A stretch of DNA of 64,000 nucleotides, from the NCBI GenBank assembly GCA_028641055.1, contig CM054058.1, positions 84,486,020-84,550,019 on the forward strand. The letters are read 5' to 3'. The stretch's first letter is position 1. Each line of letters opens with the position of its first letter. The notes under the pieces were generated by a model. It did no database searches. It was not told where the DNA came from and saw only the letters and a program-made list of their open reading frames with translations. The DNA comes from Alopecurus myosuroides (lineage: Eukaryota > Streptophyta > Magnoliopsida > Poales > Poaceae). Position numbers and translations under genes: made by a program. Positions 43,210-53,244 of this stretch are shown here, piece by piece.

Positions 43210-43245
43210 TCCATTCCATAGAATGGCAATTCCCTAGTAGTGTAT

Positions 43246-43512
43246 GTACAACACACTGCAACTAATCATCTTGCAACGCACCACCATCAAGGAAATGATC
43301 AAACACAAATTGATCCAAGCAGTCCTTCTTGCAACTCTTCTTGACGATCCCGGCAACATTGTGTCCCAAGCACGAGAAGCGTAGACTGTCATCAGGAAGC
43401 AAGCAGATAGAGTTGCGATGAAGACAAGAACTTCAAAGGCAGTCCACCCTCCAGAACACACCAGCCATGTTAATGATGAAACGAGTAGCAGGGACAGCCC
43501 CGTGAAACCCAT
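43246..43512 (-). pseudogene. 5' part of membrane-protein ORF split by the CACTA element
   Basis: ATG at 43512 sits in a strong plant start context (GCGATGG). Eighty-nine codons follow up to the target duplication at 43245-43243: hydrophobic segments at residues about 4-20, 26-46 and 67-85, with a basic loop (SSRRVARRTAW) between the second and third. Reading then runs into the CACTA end and stops. Joined to 29427-29305 it gives 129 residues with a fourth hydrophobic segment. A TATA-like GTATAAAT (about 43743-43736) and a 5'-UTR intron with acceptor TTTTATTCTGCAG are plausible. I do not recognise the family. Loss of function through the insertion is inference. Confidence 0.55.
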
Positions 43513-43749
43513 CGCCGTGGAACAAACAAAGTTTTTTTAGTCCCCTGCAGAATAAAAAAAAACTAGTCAGTATCACATTTTTATAAAAAGTGGGGAAGCA
43601 ATGATCATTCATAACTAACCTAACTAGGCAAAGGTAGGATGGGAGAAATGTTTTTGTTCTTGCGGCAAGCACTAGCAAAGTGTTTTGGGGGGGGGGGGAA
43701 CAAGGCTGTGTATGATATGATCTTTGCTCCATACGGATTTATACATGAA

Positions 43750-44234
43750 TGCTAGTCACACAAGCTAGCACTCCCGAGGGGAAAAAGTGTGGATGCTTGA
43801 TACATGCAAGCACCGCCTATGGTCACCTTGTAACAGCAGAACTACAAAACAGACGAGTCAAACTGACACTCTGACACCAGACATGCAGCGACGACAAACC
43901 CCAAGAAATGGAATCTAGTGTTTGCCGTACACGTGCATTCTTCACCAGCATGCAAGTTGTAGCCTGGGTATGGACGGATGTGTATTGGTACTACACATCT
44001 GTATCATAGTGCTAACATTGTCTTAATGCATTCACACAGGGGGAATGCGATGGAGAAAAAGAGCTTATGGCTGCTCTAAACTTGGAAGGAAAATGAAGAG
44101 CACAATACATTCATTTCATCGGTAAAAATAAAAACTTAACGGTCCAAGGGACTTAATTTTATTGCTGAAATCAAATAATACTACAAACTTGAAAAAAAAT
44201 GTAGCACACGACGAAAGCACCACGAAATTCACAG
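43750..44234. other. Intergenic
   Basis: No gene seen; 3' flank of the third DUF4283-like gene. A 12-G run lies just outside, at 43687-43698. Confidence 0.35.
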
Positions 44235-44890
44235 CTAAAGTCGGACGACATTGTCCACTTTCTTGATTTGTATCATGTACCGAGACACGATTACACCGTC
44301 GTCCATTGCTTCAGAATCATTTGCTGGCGCGTATATTGGGTCTGGTATAGCAAGCCATAAATTGAAAGGTATGGAATCCGGGTTGCAGACCCATATCGTC
44401 AGGCGATACACAGAAAGATCGTTACAACATTTTGTGTCGTAATCAACTTCGTCAATGCATCCGAACTTGGACAACAATACCTCGACTGTTCGAGCAGTCC
44501 AAGCATGAACTGGTATACCCTTAAGCTCCAAACTAACCCTTGTAGCCGCAGCTAAATCAACGGCATTTGACTTTCTGTTCCAATTGCTGAAAATAAGCAC
44601 GAAACCATGCTCTACCACTGTCCCTCTAGCCATAAGGAGTTCCTTTGTAGCGTGGGAGGAGCAATTTATGAGGAAACTTTGGGGATAGTAACGCCGAATC
44701 CCGAACTCACCGCCTCGCAAATTAAAAGCTCCGGCGACGGCGGTCTCTACAACCTCCAGGGTAGGAATTTGGCCAATCACCTCCACCACAATAGCTTTCT
44801 CCATGCCTCTTTCTTTAGCAGACATGTCGCCGGAATAAGCGACGAAGCAGGTGTCATGATGTTGCGCATGGACGGGCATCCCGCTGAACC
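44235..44890 (-). CDS. Third DUF4283-like protein, about 218 aa in this exon
   Basis: The exon begins after an acceptor (CAGATTTTTGTTTGTAG, minus strand, AG at 44892-44891), so an upstream exon or a start at the in-frame ATG shortly after (GMPVHAQHHD) is needed. The layout matches the genes at 5607 and 10093: CFVAYSGDMSAKERGMEKAI, YPQSFLINCSS, FVLIFSNWNRK, then GIPVHAWTARTVEVLLSKFG and IDEVDYDTKCCNDLS. No zinc knuckle and no long tail, so it is the shortest of the three. A minus-strand TATA box (CATATAAAAC) lies near 45052-45061. The frame is intact. It sits 1 kb beyond the CACTA and so belonged to the same gene island before the insertion. Confidence 0.7.
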
Positions 44891-44984
44891 CTACAAACAA
44901 AAATCTGGGAAGCATAGACACATCGCACACAAACCGTGATGAGAGAGATAGGGACCGAAAGACGTATATCATAGATGTAAGCAA

Positions 44985-45450
44985 GAAATGAGGGAAAACC
45001 TGTGAACAGCAGAGCTCGTCGGACTAGGACAACACAAATATAAGAACCAAAGTTTTATATGTTTTTAACGGGGCAGGTTTTGGAGACGAACCCCCAAAGT
45101 TTTATATATAGGAGTTGTGGATTGGTTTGAGGAAAAAACAACATAGGGGTGTTGGATAGCCTAGCCATGCGTAGGTTGTAGTACAGGTCATTCCTTTAAT
45201 TAATGGTCCCACATGAGGAAGAAGTTAAAGACAAACGTGACAGAGATAGGTCTTACCTTTCTTGTCAAACAGTGATACATAAAAAAACGAATTATAATAT
45301 GCTCGTATCAAATGTACAGCCATCTGACATGCACGACAACCAATGGGGTGCAGTACAGCAGACCATTAGGCTTTGTTAATTGCTAAACACAAAATGGTCA
45401 CCATCTATAGGCGCAGATCACAAAGCACATCGTACGGTAGGCGCCGGGGG
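44985..45450. other. Upstream flank and edge of the retroelement nest
   Basis: Promoter region of the DUF4283-like gene, then unremarkable DNA up to the truncated end of the Athila-like gag near 45450. Confidence 0.35.
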
Positions 45451-45451
45451 G

Positions 45452-46130
45452 CTATCTATCCCCCTGGGTAGCAAATCCACACTCTAAATCCTTATCATGA
45501 AGAGGAAGCCTTGCATAGAAATTATTAATAACAATATTACTGGGGAGCTCATGAATGGGGCATTTGAGAATTAGTAAATTCAATCTCTCCCATGCTTGGG
45601 CAATACTCGCTCCGTCATGAGGCAAAAAATTATATATATAATTCCGATCTCTATGGATTTCACTTGGAGGATAGAATTTAGAAATAAAGAGAGATACAAT
45701 ATCCTCCCATTCAATAGTCTGGCTATTTTTCAGCAGTTTGAACCATTCAGCGACTCGTCCTGTCAATGATATAGAGAATAATTTCCTCTTCACTTGGCTC
45801 ATCGTAATACCCGCACACTTGAACAACTCGCATAATTCATGTAAAAAGAGCAAATGATCACCAGGATGGACACTTCCATCTCCTGAATAGCAGTTATCCA
45901 TAACATGTTTAACAATCTTTATATGTATTTTATAAGGATCCAAATCATCCGGCGGTGGGTCACTTACTACCCTAGAAGTGGCAGCAGTGCCCGCAAATAA
46001 GGACTCAAAAGGAGTTCCAAACGTAGTGTAATGAAGCAGTAGACAGTAATAAAAACAACACTTACAACAGAAGCTTCCTTTATCAATTCCACTTCCCAAT
46101 AGCGCTTCACTCCCCGGCAACGGCGCCAGA
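45452..46130 (-). pseudogene. Truncated Athila-like gag
   Basis: Retrotransposon gag (capsid-type) region: DPYKIHIKIVKHVMDN, HPGDHLLFLHELCELFKCAG, LFSISLTGRVAEWFKLLKNS, TIEWEDIVSLFISKFYPPSE, then AQAWERLNLLILKCPIHELP. It continues without a stop from the primer-binding region and breaks off after the FYARLPLHDKD segment, where similarity ends abruptly. No zinc knuckle, protease or polymerase remains. Confidence 0.8.
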
Positions 46131-46753
46131 AAATAGTCCTGATGACCCACAAGTATACGGGGGTGTATCGTAGTACTTTCGATAAATAAGAGTGTCGAAC
46201 CCAACGAGGATAAGAAGGTGTTGACAAGAGGTTTCGATGAAGGAATAACTGTAAATACTGGAAAATAGATTTGTAGGTTTTTTTTGATATTGCAGATAAA
46301 TAAAGTGCGAGTAAATAAAATGCAGTAATAATAATTACAGCTAGTGTCTCAATCCTTTCTTCAGCAAAGGACAAGCCGGTGAGTTTACTTATGATTAACA
46401 AACGTTCTCGAGGACACACGGGAGGTTTATTTCAAGTGCTTTTGTTCCATGCAATTGAATAATTTTAGGTGTTTGGATAAGTGTTGTGTGGGTGAATCTT
46501 TGCTAATGTACCATCCCATCCAATACAAATACATAGTTGTGATTATACCCCTTGCAAGCATCTGCAACTACAAGAAGTAATTAAGAAATAAATCTAACCA
46601 CAACTTTAAACTCCGGGATCCTACGCTCCCTCGTGTAATGTATTCCTAAATTGGGTTTAGGTTTCTGTCACTCCAGCAACCCCACAATTAGTAGGCAAAT
46701 ACACGATGCATTCCCCTAGGCCCATAAATGGTGAAGTATCATGTAGTAGACGT

Positions 46754-47412
46754 TGTAAGTGCGTGGTGCCCCCATATGTGGTTTTGGTAATTAATGACAA
46801 TCCTTGCGGACAAATGTTTGCATTCAGTTATCTTCGTAGATCTTGTCCATGGGAAATAATAGAGTTCATATGTTGAACTCTATTAGCTTCCGTGATGGCC
46901 ATTGTTATATTCAAGGATTTATATGAACAATGGTCATGATTTGAGTTGTGCTATTTCTAGTGTGTCTTGAAGAAAAGGATTAGGTTATCTTTCATGATTA
47001 TCTTCAAGACATCATCATTTTAAGTGAGAAGAAAAGATACAAGGTTGATCAAGCAAGTGATCAACACACAAAGCTAAAAGATGTACCAAGTGGGATTGTG
47101 TATCTCGTGGTATGGTAAGAATTTGATCATATAGCTTTGTGAACTAACCCATAATATGTGTGTGTGCATCTCTATGTGTGGTTAGGTATCTTTCCATGGG
47201 AATGCATCAAAAGGAAGATTTCATATAGCCCATGGTCTATGTTGTCGTCAAGCATCAAAAGGAAGTTGTTGGTGCACCTAGTTGACCCTAGAATATTTAG
47301 GCTGTGTGCTTGTTAATTTAAACACCTAGTTTATTTCCGCATTTAGCTAGCCTTAACCGGAAAAGTTTTAATCGCCTATTCACCCCCTCTAGGCGACATC
47401 CCTGACCGTTCA
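46754..47412 (+). repeat. 5' LTR of the copia-like element, internally deleted
   Basis: 659 bases, against 2541 for the 3' LTR. Both ends align; about 1.89 kb is missing after GTCGTCAAGCA (about 47262), including the TATA box and the 5' leader region. Confidence 0.88.
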
Positions 47413-47465
47413 ATTGATATCAGAGCCTGGGCTCTCTTATTAGGCTTTACATCCTAGAGAGTACG

Positions 47466-49771
47466 ATGTCGTTTAGGGAAATAGAGCACGATCCCGCTTT
47501 TATATTCTATGGTAGAAATTATGATGTTTGGAAAATTCACATTCTTAATTTTCTTACGGACATGGGTCCAAAGTATGTAAGGAGAATTATAGATATGGAT
47601 TTTCCTCCTCCAAAGGATTCTCAAGATTCGTATTTAGAGGATGAGGAAAACTCTTATCTCGATACTCTAGTATCTAATGGTCTCTTGTGCGTTTTGAGAG
47701 ATGTAGCCATTGAATCAATCAATCCTTTTCGGAACGCTCACGAGTTATGGACAAAACTTCAAGATATATATGATGTGTCCAACATTATTGAGGATGATTG
47801 TTCTCCATCCACTTCCGTTCGTGATGAGTTCACATCTTTCTCCACTCCACGAATATGTGATTTGTCACAAGGTAGTGATATGGTGAGTGGTGATAGAAAT
47901 TGCATTTTGGATAGTGAATTTGCTATTGACTATACTTCATCTCTATCTCATTGCAATATTCTATCTTTGGACTTAATATCTTCTAGCACCCAAAATGCCT
48001 CACATGCTTGTTTTGTTAGTCCTTCTATATCATGTAATAGTTGTTCAACTAAATCTCATGATGATATGCTTGCTATGTCTTGTTTTTATTAAAAAAATGC
48101 TTCCATTTCCTCTAATACTTGTGTGGCTAACAATGTAGAGAATCCTATATTTTGGTGGAATAATACATGGAACATATTGGTGCTTCAAGTAAATCTTCAT
48201 CATTATTATCCATTTCTCATGTGTGCCTTATGGCTAAGGATTCAAAGGCATCTCCACCTTTGGAACCCTCTACATCTTGTGATGATGAGGATGAGGATTT
48301 ATTTTGTCGAGAGTATGAGGATGAGGTATCTTTAATGGAGAAAGGTGAGTTAGTTCTTCTTAATCTCCCTAAAGTTAGTAAAGCTATCACTCATTTGGGT
48401 GAAATTTTGGCTTTTTCTATTAATATCACTAAAATCATTGAGAAGAAAGGTGAAATTGAAAGAAGTGATGCCGATGAGAAGGCATGCCTCACTATGTCTC
48501 TTGAGGAAGAGTATGAGCTCCGAGTTACTCTTGAGGAGAAACTTGAATCTATTGAGGAGCTCTACAATGAACAAATAGCCTATCTCACTAAAGCACGTGA
48601 CCATACTAATGATAAATATAAAGTGCTTAAAAAGTAAAAGGTTGAATTTGTTGTTGGCAATGCTAATCTAATTGAGGAAAACTCTAGGTTGAATAATGAG
48701 CTTGCCAAATTGTCTTGTTCTATTTCTAATGATGCTTGTGCTACTAACTCCACATCTTGTGAAGCATCTATTTTGAAGGAGAATGTTGAGCTAAGGGCTC
48801 AACTTTAGTTGATGACTAGCAAGTGTGAGAAGTTGGAAGAAAGCCATGAAAAGTTATGTAGCTCTCATGAGGATCTTATAGCATCCCATACTAAGGTAAA
48901 GTTAACTCTTGAGGCTATCACTACAAAGGTAACATCTTGTGAGCCTCATGTGGTTACTATCACAATATATTCTAGTAATTCCATATTGCCTTGTGCTAGT
49001 GTTAGTAATTCATCATCCCATAATGTTTCTACATTTTCTGATGAATTGCTTTCCTTGCATTGTTGCTCTAACATTGAAGCATCTACTTCATCTAGATCTT
49101 GTGTAGATTCTAACCATGTAGAGGAAAATAAAGAGCTCAAGGCTCAAGTCACTTCTTTGAAGAAAGAATTTGAAAAGTGTCATGAAGGGAGTTCCACCCT
49201 TGAAAAGATGTTGATGGTGCGAAGACTTATCAGTGACAAGAGTGGACTTGGATTCAACTCCAATATCAAGAACAAGTCCAAGATTGACAAGAACAAGGGC
49301 CAAGAACAAGAAAAATATTAGGACAAGATTATTTGCTTCAAGTGCAATATTGAAGGGAACCATGTTAGATCTTGCCCTTTTAAGAAGAAGCTTCTTAGTG
49401 AGAAGCAACTAGGTAAGCGGCCTCCTGTTCAATCGCATGCTCAACCACGAGTTGAACAACGACCACGTCCTACAAAGACTCAAGCCAATGCTCCTCAAGT
49501 TAAGGAGCCTATTAAGAAGAAAGAGAAGAGTCGATGTTGCTACCTTTGTGGTGAGAAGGGACACCTCGCTTCTTCATGCACTAATGGTACATTATCCAAC
49601 CCTATCCTTGTTGATGATGTATATTCTATTCGGAAGGATAATGTGGGCAATGTGTTTGCCAAGTATGTTGGTACTCAAAGTGGTGTCAAGAAAAGAACCA
49701 TTTGGGTTTCCAAACCTATTGTGACTATCCTATTAGGACCCAACTTGGTTGGGGACCAAAAAGCTCAAACT
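47466..49771 (+). pseudogene. Decayed copia-like gag with two zinc knuckles
   Basis: It starts MSFREIEHDPAFIFYGRNYD with the DUF4219/UBN2-type gag region (YDVWKIHILNFL, NAHELWTKLQDIYD). A Ser-rich region and a coiled coil (SLEEEYELRVTLEEKLESIE) follow, and the C-terminal knuckles are CFKCNIEGNHVRSC and CYLCGEKGHLASSC. It is broken by a stop and frame change near 48090 and in-frame stops at 48635-48637, 48806 and 49319-49321. No polymerase follows. Confidence 0.85.
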
Positions 49772-52700
49772 TGATCAATAGGTGTTGTTGGAGGGCATTG
49801 GATACTTGGCAATCTCATGAATATTAAGGGATCTTCATCAATTATATTTCCTCAAATCAAGTCATTTGGATCATATATATCTCTTATCCAATGTTCCTCC
49901 TTGCGGTAACTTGTAGTTAAATCATATATTCATTGAAAGTTGCATGCTCACATGCATATGTTAGTTTTGTTTCTATCATGTGTTTGTATAGGTTGTGCTT
50001 ACTACTTACCCATCTTGGTAATCTAGTATGAGTTTGTTGGTTTGCACTCCATGTACTTGTGTGCTTTGTGTTGAGCCTTCATTTCCATTCTTGCTTATTT
50101 TAGTTGGCTCTTTGGGAGATCAATGGACTATCCCATTTTGGGGGAGTAATATGCTTTTGCACTTTACTATACTAAAATGTGTGAACATGAGGAATACCAC
50201 TTAGTGTTGATATATCAATATTATCTTGTCTCTATATGGTATGTCTTTCTCATGAGAAATTAAAATTCTAATGTACATTAACTTTATCTAGTTGGACTTA
50301 TTTTATTTGCCTCTTGTTAAAATAATAGATTATCAAATTATGGGGGAGTAATAAGCTATGTGCTTACTACAAGCATTAAAAAGTGAACATGTGAGGTATT
50401 GCCACCTAGAATTGATATTGTCAATAATCTTGTTCTTATGTGGCATATTGCTCAAACAAGTTCCATGTTTTCTTAAATGTGTTTTGCCTCTTATATTTTG
50501 GTATCTTGTTTGTGTGAGAGTTTCTTGGTGCTTTGCATATTCGGTTTTTATTTGAAGCCTTCAAGAATCTCTATTTAAGCATGTTTTTCTATTCCTATAT
50601 TTTACCACATGCTTATGTTTTGTGAATATGATTATGAACAAATCATCTACCACCGAGAAATATCTCCATAAATATCTTGTCTTTTACAAGTGATAATAAT
50701 TTGTGGTAAGTTTATTCATCATATTTACTTTGGCCTTTTGCTCGGAAATTCTCTTGTTTCTTGCTAAGGATTTATTTTTGCTTAAACTCCCTTGTGTCTT
50801 CCTTGTACGTTTTGTATCCTTTTGCTCTACTCAAAATTTGTTTTATGCTTTCTTGTGTTAGGAAAAGCAATGATCCCATTCTTGTGCACTTACATTCAAA
50901 CTCATACTTCTTTGGGTTGCACTATTCTTGGGGAAGCTATCCTACATTGAGAAGAACATAATTCTTTAAATTGGTATTGCATCTTATTGCTTTTCTTGAG
51001 CTTAACTAGTGTTTGAACAATATATATGGAGAGTAATTATTCCATTGTATGCATTTTGTATTCAAATTCAATATCATAGTTAATGCACTATTATTAGAAT
51101 AAATATCCGATATGTGTTTGAACACTAGTTGTCTTGAAATTGGTATTTTATCCCAATGACTTGTCTCTTTGGAAGACGAACATTTTTCGTCTTGGTACTT
51201 TGTGTGCTATCATGAAAAGTGTAGAGGGTTTGTTTATTCTTTGATGCTTTTTTGGTATCTTCTCTATTTGGTTTCCTCAATCATTTGTTGATTTGGGTTT
51301 TGATATAATTTGGACAACTCTCTTGCTTTTCACTCGTGTGAGTGCCTTCTTGGTGTAATCGGTGTTTTGTCCAAATTGTATCTTGTTTGGTTCTTGAAAG
51401 TTTTGTGCATGTGTATTTACTATGTATATCTGTTGGCATGCTTACTTTCCTTGATCCAATATATAGGATAAAATCCATCAAATCCTAAATGGCTAATATG
51501 TGCATGAAATTAAAATTCATATTAATATGCACATATTTATGTGGAGTAGTCCTATGTATTGTAGTTGTTCTAACTAATTTGGACCCAATAAGTTTGGAAA
51601 CCATTTTGTACTTGATTTTTGTTTTTAGGTACAATGGAGATACATTGGTTGCTTGCTCCATTCATAATGAAGGTGTTCTCACCATTGTATTATAGGAGTC
51701 AAGCTACGATGATTATCAAACTCGCATCCTCTTCATCACGTATGGCGTCTCGGTAACAAGTATCTATTCCATTCATACATTTCTAGCTTTCAACCTTGTG
51801 TAGGTTGCATCTTGGCATGAATTCCATCTGTTGCATTTCATTTGGTTCTTTCAAATGTCTTATCAAAAGCATCTTTATTGCAAATATGAGTAAGCCGGGA
51901 TGATTACATATCAAGGGGATATTTATAATCATTTCCATGATTCACCAATCCAAAGTATAATAATCTAGCCACTTCTACTTGAAGTATCTCATATGAAATA
52001 TTGATAAATTCTCAAAAACCATTTGAATCTTTTGTGTTTTGCGTTACCCTTCTCGAAGCATTCCTACTATCACTTTTCCCTTGTGATATTTGTGATGATT
52101 TGATGCGTTTATTTATTTTTCATCTATATCCTCTTAATTTTAAACTAAGCTTAGTGTTGTGCTTTCAAGAAAAAATCTTATTGGTATATTTATGAACCTC
52201 TCTTGGATATCATGTTCTTCTCCTTTGTACCTATTTTGTGTGTGCATGTTTCTTTGGGGATATATATCTTGTGATTGGTGTCCACTTAGAAACTTATACA
52301 CACGAGAATAATTACATCTTTAATTGCTATTTTATTTCTTTAGTGACCATGTTTTATTGCTTTATATTCCTTGGTGGTTCCTGAAAGGCACAAGCTTTGG
52401 TTTTCATTTGGTATTCCTTTTGCATCTTAATAAGCTTATGGACCTATGTGTTTTATCCTTTGTTGGTTTGTGTGTATGGGAAAGACGTGTTATGCACTAT
52501 GTGCCCCATATATTGAAAGACTATGTTGATGATTTTATCATCCTATTAGTCTCCTAAATTTTTTTTCCTTGTCACACCCATCTATTTCGGCTGAGTAAGT
52601 CTTTTTTATCACTTCTTGATCTTAATTGCTCAACTTTTGTTTGTTTGCAAGTTGTTTTGATTCATTTCCAATCTATTTTCTTGTTCTTGTTTGTGTTAAA

Positions 52701-53244
52701 AATTATCTAGAAGTGAGTGATGATTCCATGTTGTGCACATTATATAGTAATTCAAATCTCTAACATTGTGCATGTACCTTGGGGATTTCCCTCTTGATTT
52801 TCTAGAACACTTGGTTGATCTTATCATAATATTGATTTTGGTCAATCGGTTTTTCGGATCCTTTGGTTGGTTGCTTCTTTGTGAAAGTATCCTGCAATTT
52901 GACTTTGCTTGTAAATCTTTGGATCCTAAATATAGTTTGAGTTCCCTCCATCTATTCGTAGTTGGATATATGCACTTGATTTAACTCATATCATGAGGAA
53001 TGCATACACTATGGGAGAGTTCTTACTATATTGGCCTTATAATTTTTTTCCCATTTCGACAATGGATGCCAATGAGGGAGAAGTTTAGAGGGTCTAAGGG
53101 AATTGGTTTTATGCTTTAGTTTCGTTCTTAAGCATTTTCCTTCCATTCTATTTCATCCTTGATCTTTGTTTTGCATGGTTGCTTAATTCATCATATAAAC
53201 CCTCGTAAAAAAGGATTGTCATCAATTACCAAAATGGGGGAGAC
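49772..53244. other. Noncoding interior of the copia-like element
   Basis: AT-rich. The polypurine-like string GGGGGAGTAAT occurs at about 50140 and 50343 within diverged direct repeats roughly 200 bases long. Otherwise only short open frames. Confidence 0.6.

Larger units (their letters stand above)
29428..43242 (-). mobile_element. Complete CACTA (En/Spm-type) DNA transposon, 13.8 kb
   Basis: The left end is CACTAGTAGGGAA (29428) and the right end, read inward, is CACTACTAGGGAA (43242). The 3-bp duplication TAT flanks both ends (29425-29427, 43243-43245). Both subterminal regions consist of inverted pairs of the 14-base motif TTCTGTGGCGCACC. Coding direction is minus: TNPD transposase next to the right end, then a Ptta/En/Spm-ULP1-like gene, then a small viroplasmin-like ORF near the left end. 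A CACTA family with its second gene intact and the transposase broken by one stop is close to autonomous. I do not assign a family name. Confidence 0.95.

Noticed and set aside
42728..43261. 177-codon minus-strand frame across the right CACTA end
   Set aside because: Same reason: it reads through the right subterminal repeat array into flanking DNA.
49772..53244. Possible polymerase region of the copia-like element
   Set aside because: No integrase, reverse transcriptase or RNase H motif is readable in any frame; the longest frames are under 80 codons.
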